Of a stretch of 64,000 bases of DNA, positions 23,363 to 35,235 are shown piece after piece. The translations under genes and the position numbers were made by a program. Numbering within the stretch: the stretch's first letter is position 1; every line of letters starts with the position of its first letter. A model generated the notes under the pieces. That model had not been told where the DNA came from. It saw only the letters and a program-made list of their open reading frames with translations, and made no database searches. This DNA comes from Owenia fusiformis (taxonomy: Eukaryota; Annelida; Polychaeta; Sabellida; Oweniidae), in contig CAIIXF020000008.1 of NCBI GenBank assembly GCA_903813345.2, forward strand, positions 31,022,867-31,086,866, in the 5' to 3' direction.

Positions 23363-26300
23363 GTAATTAGTTAAAACAGTCACCAAAATGTAACTTCGTT
23401 TTATTAAAATTCACTGTACAGAAGAATAAGTCATATATCATGAAGTAGAAGCATGTGACGTAAAATCTTCAGTTTGCTCAACTTTCAATATTGGCCGATA
23501 TTTCATTGATATGACTAATGTTATTTTCTAAATTTTCTCCTAACTTCTCAAACAAAAATTCAATGACTTCTATGTTCTCCTTCAAATCTATTTACTAATT
23601 TTATAAAACTTTATTTACAAGTAGTTGAATTTGACTTTTTTTTCAAATTTAGCTTACATGTATAGCAAATTTCAATGAGTGGAAATAGTATATCTTGCAT
23701 GTTATAAAACAAACTCTAGTTTATTTCAGTGAGTAGAAAGAGTATATCATCAGGCATGTAAGTGCGCAGTCAATGATCAATGTATGTCTCCAATTAACTC
23801 TAGCTTATTTCAGTGAGTGGAAGAGTATACCATGCAAGTGCGCAGTCAGTGATCAATGTATGTATCCAATAAACTCTAGCTTATTTCAGTGAGTGGAAAG
23901 AGTATACCATGTAAGTGCGCAGTCAGTGATCAATGTATGTATCCAATAAACTCTAGCTTATTTCAGTGAGTGGAAAGAGTATACCATGTAAGTGCGCATT
24001 CAGTGATCAATGTATGTCTCCAATAAACTCTAGCTTATTTCAGTGAGTGGAAAGAGTATACCATGTAAGTGCGCAGTCAGTGATCAATGTATGTCTCCAA
24101 TAAACTTGAGCTTAATTCAGTGATTGGAAAGAGTATACCATGTAAATGCGCAGTCAGTGATCAATGTATGTATCCAATAAACTCTAGCTTATTTCAGTGA
24201 GTGGAAAGAGTATACCATGTAAGTGCGCAGTCAGTGATCAATGTATGTCTCCAATAAACTCTAGCTTATTTCAGTGACTGGAAAGAGTATATCTTGTAAA
24301 TGCACAGTCAGTGATCAATGTATGTCTCCAATATACTCTAGCTTATTTCAGTGAGTGGAAAGAGTATACCATGTAAGTGCGCAGTCAGTGATCAATGTAT
24401 GTCTCCAATAAACTCTAGCTTATTTCAGTGAGTGGAAAGAGTATACCATATAAGTGCGCAGTCAGTGATCAATGTATGTCTCCAATAAACTCTAGCTTAT
24501 TTCAGTGAGTGGAAAGAGTATACCATTTAAGTGCGCAGTCAGTGATCAATGTATGTCTCCAATAAACTCTAGCTTATTTCAGTGAGTGGAAAGAGAATAT
24601 CTTGTAAATGCATAGTCAGTGATCTATGTATGTCTCCAATAAACTCTAGCTTATTTCAGTGAGTGGAAAGAGTAAACCATGTAAGTGCGCAGTCAGTGAT
24701 CAATGTATGTCTCCAATAAACTCTAGCTTATTTCAGTGAGTGGAAAGAGTATACCATATAAGTGCGCAGTCAGTGATCAATGTATGTCTCCAACAAACTC
24801 TAGCTTATTTCAGTGAGTGGAAAGAGTATACCATGTAAGTGCGCAGTCAGTGATCAATGTATGTCTCCAATAAACTCTAGCTTATTTCAGTGAGTGGAAA
24901 GAGTATATCTTTTAAATGCACAGTCAGTGATCAATGTATGTCTCCAATATACTCTAGCTTATTTCAGTGAGTAGAAAGAGTATACCATGTAAGTGCGCAG
25001 TCAGTGATCAATGTATGTATCCAATAAACTCTAGCTTATTTCAGTGAGTGGAAAGAGTATGTCTTGTAAATGCGCAGTCAGTGATCAATGTATGTCTCCA
25101 ATATACTCTAGCTTATTTCAGTGAGTGGAAAGAGTATACCATGTAAGTGCGCAGTCATTGATCAATGTATGTATCCAATAAACTCTAGCTTATTTTAGTG
25201 AGTGGAAAGAGTATCTCTTGTAATTGCGCAGTCAGTGATCAATGTATGTCCCCAATATACTCTAGCTTATTTCAGTGAGTGGAAAGAGTATACCATGTAA
25301 GTGCGCAGTCAGTGATCAATGTATGTATCCAATAAACTCTAGCATATTTCAGTGAGTGGAAAGAGTATACCATGTAAGTGCGCAGTCAGTGATCAATGTA
25401 TGTATCCAATAAACTCTAGCTTATTTCAGTGAGTGGAAAGAGTATCTCTTGTAAATGCGCAGTCAGTGATCAATGTATGTGTCCAATCAACTCTAGCTTA
25501 TTTCAGTTAGTGGAAAGAGTATCTCTTGTAAATGCGCAGTCAGTGATGGATGTTCACTTGATGAGGATGCAGCCTATGGTTGCCAAAGTGATGACGAGTC
25601 AGCTGACTTAGAATGCGACTGTTCAACATGTACCTGCAGTAAAGGTAATACTGTATATTGACGTCATTAAGTATTTTCGTGTACTGTATTTCTAAAAATG
25701 TGACCTTTCATCAAGTCAATGGATGTTTAGCTAACGTGCACTTGCAAAAAGGCAAATATACAGGGTGGGCCAAAAAAACGCCACTTTTTTTTCAAGACAC
25801 TACAACTTTTTTATTTTCCAACCTACATACCCCAAATTTTGCAGTTATATAGTGCCAGGGGATCTTAGTAATAATATAAGGTAACAAGTCCTTCAACTTG
25901 GATTATATTTGGTCTAACAGAGGAGTTCAATTGGTCCGCCACCCTATTTCGTGATATGTTTTAGTTTTAGTCGCCTTGCTGATATAGCAGTATAAATGAA
26001 ATGTTAGCTAAGTTTTTTTCAACCTGTCTTAATTATCAGCTTTAGTTGAGCAATTTTCTAGATTGGGTGCCTTCATACTCTCTCCTGGAGACCTTCCCAT
26101 AAATTGGAGATTTGCATCAGGGCTATTATCTTGGCGATCATCAGGCCGTATCAGTTCAGGAACATTTTGTTTATTTCTCATGACACACCACATGTTTAAG
26201 TGAGACGCTGGTGACATATTTTATTCAAGTAAAAGTGTTCTATGGCTAGATAACAACCTCAAGTTTCATTTGGTATGCACATTATGATTTTGTATCAAAA

Positions 26301-29300
26301 ATTACAAAAGTTATAGCATTTTGAAAAAAAAAGTGGCGTTTTTTGGCCCACCCTGTATATGGGGATCACAATTATTGACATCAATTCCTGTTACATTCAC
26401 TTATTACATCTACGCAAGGTTTCTCATTTCTGAATATCTCGCTAATTTTAATGAGAATTAATCTAAGGTGCTGGTTGTTATCAAATACTTGGTAGCTACA
26501 ACATATCATTTCTTCCTATTTTAACATGTATGCGTTTAAAGCTCAATGGATACGATTGGGACTGACTAATGAGAACTATCATGTTAGATTTTATTGCAGT
26601 CAGTTAGCACTTTAATTGCACTTGCTATATATACGTCACCATTTTTGACCAAAGTATCATTAATACATGTATTTTTGATATCTACCGAAGTGGTGTTAAA
26701 AAGTAGCCCCAGGGGATAATAACAGAGCTCGAAAATTTTGCACGTTTCCATTGAGTTTAATGTTAATTTATCAATCTTCAAAAGACCCCCTGCATAGGAG
26801 TTCAAGAACAATAAAGTCAATCTTCCTAGTATGTAACTGTGACTTAAATGTCTTCAAAATAAGAGGGGTTACAAGCTGGATTTTGTCTAGTTCCAAAGAT
26901 ATTGGTGTTTGAATTTTGGATAATTCCCATTGATGGCCATTATAAACTACTCTCAACATGGCCTTATTAATTAAAGTGTCATTTTTTCCAAAATTCCACT
27001 ATGGAATCTTTTGATATTGTAGATTTCTATAGCCAATATATTAACTTTTAAAAAACCAAACAGGCACATTTCTAAAAATTCATTATTTTTAGATATCTAG
27101 CCATTGAATTGCACACGAAAACTCCCATTGGCTGCCATTATAAAAGCTATCAACACGGCTTTACTAATAAAGTGCAATTTTCTCCAAAAGTTCACCATGG
27201 AAGTCTCTGAAATTGCAGATTTCTATACCCAACATAATGACTTTCCAAAAACAAAACAGGCACATTTCTAAAAATTTCTTATTTTTGATATATCTACTTA
27301 TCAAGTTGCTCACGAAAACTCCATTGAGTCCCATGTTAATTTATCAATATTCAAAAGACCCCCTGCAGAACAGTTCAAGAGCAAGAAAGTCAATCTTCTT
27401 GGTATGTAAACATATCTTGCTTGTCTTCAAAATACGAAGGGTTACAAGCTTGATTCTGTATAGTTCCAAAGATATTGGTGTTTGAATTTTGGAAAATTCC
27501 CATTGACCGCCATTATGAACTTCTATCAATATTGCTTTACTAATGCCTTGGTCACATAGGCTCCGATTTTCACTACGGCGCCCGGCCGATGAGTATTTTG
27601 TTCAAAATCGGCCGGCGAGCCCGGGCATCGTACGGGCGCCGGGCGATGATCGCCACTCATCGGCCGATTTTTAGACATCGTACGGGCGCCGGCAGAGTTT
27701 TATCTCGGAGATAAAAGTTGCCGATGTCTTGGCGATTTTTTCTCAAGCAAACTCATCGGTACCTACCCGGCCGTGTCCCGTCCGGTCATCGTACGATTAT
27801 CTTACGGCGCCCGGTGGCATCGCACGATCATCTTGGGATTTTGCGTGCTGATTTGTTTGATAAATCTTAATAATGATTACTTATAAAGTGATAAAAGGGT
27901 TCTAAAAATAATGAGGTAAGGAATCATAATTACTACATACTGTCAGAGATTTTTTATAAAACATAAATGGAACGATTAGGCTTACTGTAAAACAATGACA
28001 CACATCTGAATGGCTAAATGGGTGGGTTGATTTAGTCTTTCTTATATTGACATTAATCACGTATATTCACTCATGCATATACCATTACAAATCATTTATT
28101 TTAAAAATCTTCTGACTGATTTTGTGAGTAGTATTTGAAGGGTCACAGTTTTAATACGAAGTTCACTGTCTCAATACAGTTAATATGCCAAAGGCTAAGG
28201 ATAGAGGGGATTAATGGGCCATATATAGGTAGACATAGTATTTGTTAAATATGAAAGATCTAAAAATGAATTAAGGTCAGGGTGCACTTTGATATGAAAA
28301 GACCACGTGCAGTATGGCAAGTGATTTTAGACGGTCATAACTTTCACTATGAGTACTTTCTGGGCATAAATACAGTGTTTTTATTAAAACAATTTGTTAT
28401 TTCAATTGGTGTACCAATGATAGTAAAAATATCAATCAAACAATTTGACAAATTATGAATAGGGACCCCATGTCAGCATTTTTTTCTAAATATTGAACCT
28501 ATTTACCCGAAAAGAGGATCTTCTTTTTCTGATTTTTATTGCATGAAAACATTATTAACCTGGAAGTCCTGTCTATCGAAGTATTTCGTTTTCGAATCTT
28601 GCATTCACGCCATGTGGAACAGTCATACTGGGTCATACAAGAATTAAGTATAAATCTAGAGGCCTGTAGATCGACCGATGTCCTGGCGGGTGCCGTACGG
28701 CCATCGACAGATAGCCTTGCGATACCCGTGCGATGTCTTTCAGATTCAATTGATTGCGGGCGCCGTACGATGCCTTTACTAATGTGACCATACTCACGAT
28801 TAGATCAAGACATCGCTGAAAAGTCGCCGGCGCCCGGTCGATTTAGAAATCGGCCGATGACTACTCATCGACCGGCGCCCGGCGCCTATGTGACCCAGGC
28901 ATTAAGTGCCATTTTCTACAAAAGTTCACGATGTAATTTTCTGATATTGAAGATTTCTATAGCCAATATATTGACTTCTAAAAAACCAAACAGGCACAAT
29001 TCTAAAACTGTCTTATTCTTAATATATTTAGCCCTCAAGTTGACCGAAAATCCCCATTGGCTGCCATTATAAACTGCTATAAACATGGATTTAAGAATAA
29101 AGTATACTTTTCTCCAAAAGTCCACTATAAAATTTTCTGATTTATAGAAATAGGAAATCTGCAATATCAGAGAAATTCATATTGGACCTTTTGGAGAAAG
29201 GACACTTTAGTAAAAGCATATTGATATCAGTTTATAATGGCAGTCAATGGGGATTTATGTATGTGACTTATGGCTAAATATATTAAGAACAAGAAATTTT

Positions 29301-32300
29301 TAGGAATGTGCCTGTTTGGTTTTTAAAAAGTACATATATCAACTATAGAAATCTGCAATATCAGAAAATTCCATGGTGGACTTTTGGAGAAAATGGCACT
29401 TTGGTAAAGCCATATTGATAGTAGTTTATAATGGCGGTCAATGGGGATTTCCCAAAATTTAATCGTCAATATCTTTTGAACTAGATACAATCCAGCTTGT
29501 AACCCTTCTCATTTTGAAGACATCCACGTTATGGTTACATACCGGTAAGATTGACTTTATTGCTCTTGAACTGTTCTGCAGGGGGTCTTTTGAAGATTGA
29601 TAAATTAACATGGGACTCAATGGAGTTTTCGTGAGCAACTTAACAACTAGATATATTAAAAATAAGAAATTTTTAGAAACGTGCCTGTTTAGTTTTTTGA
29701 AAGTCAATATATTGGCTGTAGAAATCTGCAACATCAGAAAATTCCATAGTGGACTTTTGGAGAAAATGACCCTTTAGTAAAGCCATATTGAGAGTAGTTT
29801 ATAATGGCAGTTAATGGGAATTTTCCAAAATTCAAACACCAATATCTTTTGAACTAGACAAAATCTAGCTTGTAACCCTTCTTATTTTGAAGACATTTGA
29901 GTCATGGTTACATACTAGGAAGATTGACTTTATTGCTCTTGAACTGTTCTGCAGGGGGTCTTTTGAAGATTGACGAATTAACATGGGGCCCAATGGAAAC
30001 ATGCAAAATTCTCGAAGCCTGTTATTATCCACTGGGGCCACTGTTTGACACCACTTCGGTTGATTTCATACATATATGTTATAATGATACTTTGGTCAAA
30101 AAATGGTGCTGTATATATAGCAAGTGCAATTCAAGGGTTTTATTGTCATAACTGACTGCACTATTTCCGCATGTGGCTTCGTTACTCTGATTCAGTCTTA
30201 AGCTGTCTAGTACCAACAAAAAGTTCCGAAAAGCAAGCCCAATGTCCTGTTTAAGAACCATATTCTTACTTTTGAAAATGCATTCAAGCATTACTATCCA
30301 CCATGAATCTACTTGTTGAGACTCGATAAACTTGAGTTCTTTTGAGAAAATGAGGATTTTAGCAAGGGTGCATTGACTCAACACGAGGACATACACCATT
30401 TACCATTGACTTAGCGTAGGGATACCATCAGGTATGTCACCATGATCCTCATTTCCTCAGAAGAACTCAAGTTGGTCGAATCTCAACAAGTAGATTCCTG
30501 TTGAATAGTACTGCTAGAATCCATTTTCGAAAGTTAGAATAGGTTTTTTTAAAAACAGGACATTAAAGCTTCATTACAAGTCATGTTTTAACCTAATATC
30601 AAAATATTATAGTTTGTTCATTAGTTCACTTGTATCACTACTATACACCAACAATATCCGTTGTTCATTAGCTAGTTCATTATTCGAATCTAAAACAAAT
30701 CCTAATAAAATATCGTATTCATATGATAAATCCAACTTTGTAGGTATAGAGGAATATCTATATCAAAGCTTCATTGAGAGCAAGCTGCCATTTAGTGCTT
30801 CTGAAAGAGCGGCAATCAAAGGAGCCATAGGTGTAGCCAATGAAACTTTGGAAGAATTAAATGATCTACTTGATGGAATAGAAAAGCTGTTGATACGTTT
30901 TGTGGAATATTTGAAAGCTTTCTATAAATGGATAAAAAGTTTGTTCACTGGAGCGTGTACTGAGTTAAGAGATAAATGGGAGGAGGCACAAAAGAAGATC
31001 CACGCAACTGCTGAAATGCTCAAAAATGTTGAAAGCATTCGTGATAGCAACAAAGATTTGCCAGCGGACATTATGAAGACCATTGAGGACAAAATTGAGG
31101 GATTGCAAAGAATGGAAATCGAAGAAAAATTAATGCTAAAGAAGATTGAAAAAGGTATCTTTATCCTTTTTATTTTATTTTTATTCTTTATTTGTTTGTA
31201 CAAGCGCCATTTGTCCATTTATTTTATCTAATATACCTTTTATAAACATTAACCATTTTGCATTTCTATGATTTGTCTTTTTCAATACTTCTGCTGTTCT
31301 GACATTGCTTATCATTCATTTGAAGAAATGACTTTGGAAGAGTTCGAGTGCCTAAAAGATAGCCATTGCCCATTTGACGCAAACTTTCCTGAACGCATAC
31401 ACTGCAAATCTGACTGTAAGTGCCATGAATGTAGAAATAACGAAGATTGCAAACGCCCAAAACCAAAATGTAATGAAAACGACGATGAGATCATGGTTTG
31501 TGGAGATCCTCATATTAAACAGACGATCCGAGGGACTGAACGTAGATTCTGCTACAACATCTATGGTGCTCCTGATTCGACATATTTGTACCTCCATGAT
31601 GATGATTTGGGTACGATAAGTACAATTAATCGTGATTTTTCAAACCAGATTTTACCACAAACAAATATGTTTGGCGAAAATTATAGTTTATTTGATTGCT
31701 GAGTTTTCTAACTTTTCAAGTTGTTGTATCCCCTCTTTGCATACTTATGTAACATAACATAAACGTTTCCTTGGATTTCTTGGATGCGTATATATTGGTA
31801 TTCGTCTTTATCAAGACTCGTTTATGCACTTCAGATGTTCGTTCCACATTGATAAGTGCTATTGCACTTGATGGGGAACTTGCAAAATATGTTGGGAGTA
31901 TTCAAATAACCAAAGGACGTGTTGTAATAAGAATTGATCCTTATTATGTCCGTGTTGATGATAATGGAAAGGTGACGAAACAAAAATGGAAATTCGGTGA
32001 ACTGAAATTTGACAATGGTCTTGGAATGGTTGTATTCGACAGTAATACAGATTTGAAGGTGGTACTTGGTGATGGAAAATTTATTGATGTATGGAGACAC
32101 GAGAGGTTTATGAGCTTTGATATAACTGAACTGTCTGGTCTATCGAACTCTGCTACTGGCATAATGGGTAGGACATCGATATTTGAAAAACTGAAACAAT
32201 TAAGAGATGATTGTTTTAAATAGACTCTATCTATAAGAGAGAAACAATTTATAGATAGAATTGTAGGCATAGTTGCTTTATTGAAAGAGTTGAATTTGAT

Positions 32301-32715
32301 TATAATTTCGAAAACAGCGATTACCTTTTTATCCTGCTTCGATTCAGTCTTGTTCGAACCAAATATTTTTGAGTAAACTGTCATGTTAAAGATGTATGGC
32401 TTGATAATCATAAAACGATTGGGATCTATGATTGCATATATTTTGTTAAATAACATATCATTTTGTGCAGATGCATTTATGATTTGTATTTAAGCTTCTA
32501 TTGGATTGAATGCTGTTTTCAAGCCAAGTGACGGAGCTAATGAGACTGGGACACTAATCTGGCAGGACGTTTCTATCCCTCTATTCAAAGCGGACAGATA
32601 CTGCTGGAAAATTAAACACATATTCAAAGATCAATTCCGAAAATTGCTTGATGAATTCAAAGTGAACGAATTTGCAAATGCTACTGTTCGTGGCAATGCT
32701 GATAAAGAACAATGA
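23317..32715 (+). CDS. Gene B: secreted Cys-rich, GDPH / ITIH_C-like protein (6 exons, 477 aa)
   Basis: Exons are 23317-23362, 25507-25644, 30744-31154, 31326-31610, 31835-32167 and 32495-32715. They sum to 1434 nt, all introns phase 1, and exons 1-5 have exactly the same lengths as in gene A. The signal peptide is MRSLIFFFLSIGICQ. The domain order is as in gene A: Cys-rich 46-mer, helix-rich exon beginning GIEEYLYQ, ten-Cys exon with VCGDPHIKQTI, and a beta-rich C-terminus with GLSNSATGIMG and RYCWKI. Intron 1 contains the exon-2-edge minisatellite and intron 2 a nest of transposons. Exons 4 and 6 use weaker acceptors (ttgaag, tttaag). The protein is presumably exported; its role is unknown. 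Confidence 0.73.
23664..25506 (+). repeat. 77-bp minisatellite made of intron end plus 5' half of exon 2
   Basis: From the CAG at 23811 to the CAG at 25504 there are 22 units of 76-77 bp, with two more degenerate units before. Each unit carries 'ctctagcttatttcag', then 'tgagtggaaagagtatacc', then 'gtaagtgcgcagtcagtgat', then 'caatgtatgtctccaataaa'. The exon-like part matches the first roughly 45 bases of real exon 2 and then diverges. Most units have gtaagt, a consensus donor, where the intact exon 2 of B has gtaaat. 77 is not a multiple of three, so the array is not read through as one protein. Confidence 0.93.
25507..25644 (+). CDS. Gene B exon 2: small Cys-rich domain
   Basis: 138 nt, acceptor tttcag, donor gtaata. 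Eight Cys in the same spacing as gene A. It is the only unit of the array that continues into the full exon (GCSLDEDAAYGCQSDDES). Confidence 0.82.
25761..26355. mobile_element. Mariner-type MITE, 595 bp, TA target site
   Basis: Terminal inverted repeats begin CAGGGTGGGCCAAAAAA and extend about 33 bp, with one length change in an A run. TA flanks both ends (25759-25760, 26356-26357). No transposase ORF, so non-autonomous. Confidence 0.88.
26565..30165. mobile_element. 3.6-kb inverted-repeat (foldback) element in gene B intron 2
   Basis: The left arm, about 26565-27540, is the reverse complement of about 28905-30165. Landmarks at the outer ends are 'caagtgcaatt', 'tttggtcaaaaa' and 'accacttcggt'. 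Inside the arms, 'tccactatggaat', 'accaaacaggcacattt' and 'cattataaac' repeat in both orientations. The centre is occupied by a separate GC-rich element. No transposase recognised. Confidence 0.8.
27544..28901. mobile_element. GC-rich TIR DNA element, copy 1 (1358 bp)
   Basis: Ends TGCCTTGGTCACATAGG and CCTATGTGACCCAGGCA are inverted. Several hundred GC-rich bases at each end carry repeated words such as 'cggcgcccg', 'catcgtacg' and 'atcggccgat', while the middle is AT-rich. Probable TAA (or TA) target duplication. A second copy in reverse orientation lies at 40544-42245. The element sits inside an AT-rich foldback, so its base composition is foreign to the surroundings. The superfamily is undecided. 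Confidence 0.85.
30236..30566. repeat. Short inverted repeat (hairpin) before gene B exon 3
   Basis: 'aatgtcctgttt', 'tctacttgttgaga' and 'cttgagttcttttgag' at 30240-30350 are mirrored at 30455-30566, with diverged arms. Confidence 0.65.
30744..31154 (+). CDS. Gene B exon 3: helix-rich segment
   Basis: 411 nt, acceptor ttgtag, donor gtatct. Reads GIEEYLYQSFIESKLPFSAS and onward, with one Cys (GAC). Confidence 0.8.
31326..31610 (+). CDS. Gene B exon 4: Cys-rich and GDPH
   Basis: 285 nt. The acceptor is atttgaag, placed by alignment with genes A and C; donor gtacga. Ten Cys and VCGDPHIKQTI, nearly identical to gene A. Confidence 0.82.
31835..32167 (+). CDS. Gene B exon 5: central ITIH_C-like segment
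   Basis: 333 nt, acceptor cttcag, donor gtagga. Reads ITKGRVVIRIDPYYVRVDD in the middle and GLSNSATGIMG at the end. Confidence 0.82.
32495..32715 (+). CDS. Gene B exon 6: C-terminal segment
   Basis: Acceptor tttaag. Reads SIGLNAVFKPSDG, TGTLIWQDVSIP and RYCWKIKHIF, and stops at TGA 32713-32715. Confidence 0.78.
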
Positions 32716-32794
32716 TAAGACAATGGACATTCTGATTTTGACAAAGAAATTAAATATGCCATTTGGAAAATTTAAAATTCAAACTTTGGTAAAG

Positions 32795-32800
32795 AATAAA
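32795..32800 (+). terminator. Gene B polyadenylation signal AATAAA
   Basis: Canonical hexamer 80 bases after the stop. The aligned position downstream of gene C (about 63824) reads AGTAAA. Confidence 0.5.
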
Positions 32801-33239
32801 CTTGCTGCAGAACTTTTACACGTGTTTTTTATTGTAAATTACATTAATTTCGTCACCTGTTTCCCAACTACAAAGTAATACTTAGTGTTGAAATAATTGC
32901 AAAAATCGGATTTCTGCAATGTCTCATAAACATCGCCAGTAAAATGACTCATGCATTTCACAAAACAATTTTTTAAACTTCACCTCAATTGTGAATGTAA
33001 TGTGGTATTTATGGTACTCAATATATTTGTTGTCTAGTCGTTTATTGCTGAATGATTTAACTATTAAGTTTTCTCATCAGTGTCTTTTTGAATAAGATGG
33101 ATGACATTATCTAACCCAAGAAAGATGCTAAAATATGTCCCTTGACATATTCTGACAAATTCAATAATTGACCAACTAGCTTCATTTAACAATACCTATT
33201 GTAAAATACGAATAATGAAGCAGAAAACATTCCATATAG
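32801..33239. other. Intergenic, unassigned
   Basis: AT-rich; nothing recognised. Confidence 0.45.
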
Positions 33240-33770
33240 TATATAGATTACAGATGGGTTCTTTCCGCTTTGAGAAGAATGGCGAAATGGGCTCGGATGC
33301 ACTTTAAACCGGCCAAGTCAATACGGCTGGTACTAACTTTCTCCAACCAAATTCAGGTTCCAAAGTGAGAAGATTTCAACATTACAAGTACAAGTGCCTC
33401 GGTAAATACTATGACAGAACCCTACGGGATGTTTATAGCGAGTCTCTGCTGTCTCGCCATGAAAAGTGAAGTGGAGTGACGTGGAATGATTTGCGGACCA
33501 GGGAAGACTCAATTATTTGCTGAGAGCATTTTCAGACTTATGACCAAATTCCACCAACAACAGAATATGGGGCACGGAGGAAATAGCGAATTGCCCTCTG
33601 TGTAATGCTACCAACTGCAAACTGAACAACACACTCAGTGGATGTTCAAATGCTCTTGGAGAAGGACGGTACCGGTGGCTACATGACTGGGTTCTCAAAG
33701 AAATTGCAAAATGGACAGATCAGGATTGCCATAAACACAAACAAGAGAAAGACTGACAAATTGTCTTCGT
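33240..33770 (+). mobile_element. Decayed retroelement fragment (non-LTR type)
   Basis: Frame-shifting reads give ARMHFKPAKSIRLVL, then YKCLGKYYDRTLRDVY, then CPLCNATNCKL and SNALGEGRYRWLHDWVLKEI. This order (ARM.FKP..SR.LVL; SLGK..D.SLRD; CPLC; ALG.GRYRWRHD.VL) is familiar from C-terminal parts of retrotransposon polyproteins common in marine invertebrates. Several frameshifts and stops; dead. Confidence 0.6.
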
Positions 33771-35065
33771 TTCCAGTTGATCCCCAGTTTTTATGAAAGT
33801 TGGTAGTACTTTTGTGTGTCTATGATTAACCTTTATATTATGATGTTCATATCTTTTGAAAATGTTATTAACGACGTAGGATGCAAACAATGAGTTGGGC
33901 GGTTTATATTTACGACTGTTCTATGATGATACCTTCTCGTTCTAAGTAGTAACCAGTGAGATGGATTTGGAACTTTTGCCACACTACTTGTAGAAAATCA
34001 ATTGCTCCAGAGACATATGAACTGTAGATTTGTTATGACATATATAAAGGAAATATAAAAATTAAAAAAAAACAAAAAAAAAACATATATACTAGTATGC
34101 GAATCTAGAAATTGTAGACATCAATTGTTCAGTTGATTGTGTGACACTCTGGTGTACACGGCTTAATAAGTAATTTTAGAACATTAAGAAATCATCTTGA
34201 ATGTAAATGTACAATATTCTACAACAGTAAGGTTCCAAACATGATTCGTAAAAAAATCCTATCTAACCGAATAACTGGTAGATATTGTTTACTGGAAATT
34301 AAGATTACAATCAGATAAAAACAGCTGTGGCAAAAATACGAGTCGTAAGTGGTAAGAAAAAGTAGATTTTAAAACTGCGAAAATGAAATACATAAAAAAT
34401 GACACGTTTTAACTTTTCTAAGAACCTTATGTTCATCCAAATATCATGGTAACTTTTAAAAATAATTACCCTGTAACGTGCAATAAAATGTGTTTACCTT
34501 GGATTTGAATGAATTAAACAAACAAATAACAAAATAAATCAAATGACACATTTTACACTGTTCCTCACATCTATTTTCAGTGTTTGACTCAATGCATTGT
34601 TGAGGAGTGGACCCGTATTTCGCAAAATTGATCCGGTTTGTTGAAAGTGTATCAAGGCTAACCATTCCAAGATGTGACGGATCTCAAATATACATTTTGA
34701 TCGATTTCTTTAGTTGTTGTACTCAAACTTATATCTGACGCTATCATATTTAGTTTTTTTTATTTTATATTTCTTGTCTTTGATTAAAAATTTTTAGAAC
34801 CCGAAATAAATTTAAGGAAACTATTCCTTCTTATCTTTTATCGCCCAGCATTGGACGAAAATATCGTCAACATTGGTTGAAATGGATTCTCGGGAGTTTC
34901 CCGTCTATTATATTTTACAAATTAAAACTATTGAAATTCCGCGGCTACTATTTTTCCAAAACTCGCGAAAAGCGCGAAATATAGCTACCAGGAGCAAAGT
35001 ACTGTACATAGTAATCTTAAGCGGCATCTCAATGTAAAATAAAAAATATCACCAAATTGTGGATA
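33771..35065. other. Gene C upstream region, duplicated with gene B flank
   Basis: 34100-34160 ('ttgttcagttgattgtgtgacactct') parallels 21675-21700. 34500-34560 ('aaataacaaaat..aaatcaaatgac') parallels 22590-22610. No gene recognised. Confidence 0.5.
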
Positions 35066-35189
35066 AAGATTCCAAATATATGAACAACGGTGTATCACTT
35101 TGACGGGATGATATAATATATGAGTTGTTTTCCAAATATTGTGAAATAATTTTCTATAGAGGTGTTTAGTTGAAGGTTGACAGATAACC
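35066..35189 (+). promoter_or_regulatory. Gene C proximal promoter / 5'UTR
   Basis: Shares the block described at 23187-23316. An AT-rich 'gatataatatatga' at about 35109-35122 could act as a TATA element; gene B has only 'gaaatatgtg' there. Confidence 0.5.
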
Positions 35190-35235
35190 ATGCGGTCGCT
35201 GATTCTACTTGTTCTTGCAGTGGGAATCTGCAAAG
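35190..35235 (+). CDS. Gene C exon 1: signal peptide
   Basis: MRSLILLVLAVGICK plus one base, donor gtaagt-like (gtaagttgg). Confidence 0.72.

Noticed and set aside
23811-25506. Reading the 77-bp array as a CRISPR-like repeat
   Set aside because: There are no unique spacers. Units are contiguous and homologous to the exon edge in a eukaryotic intron.
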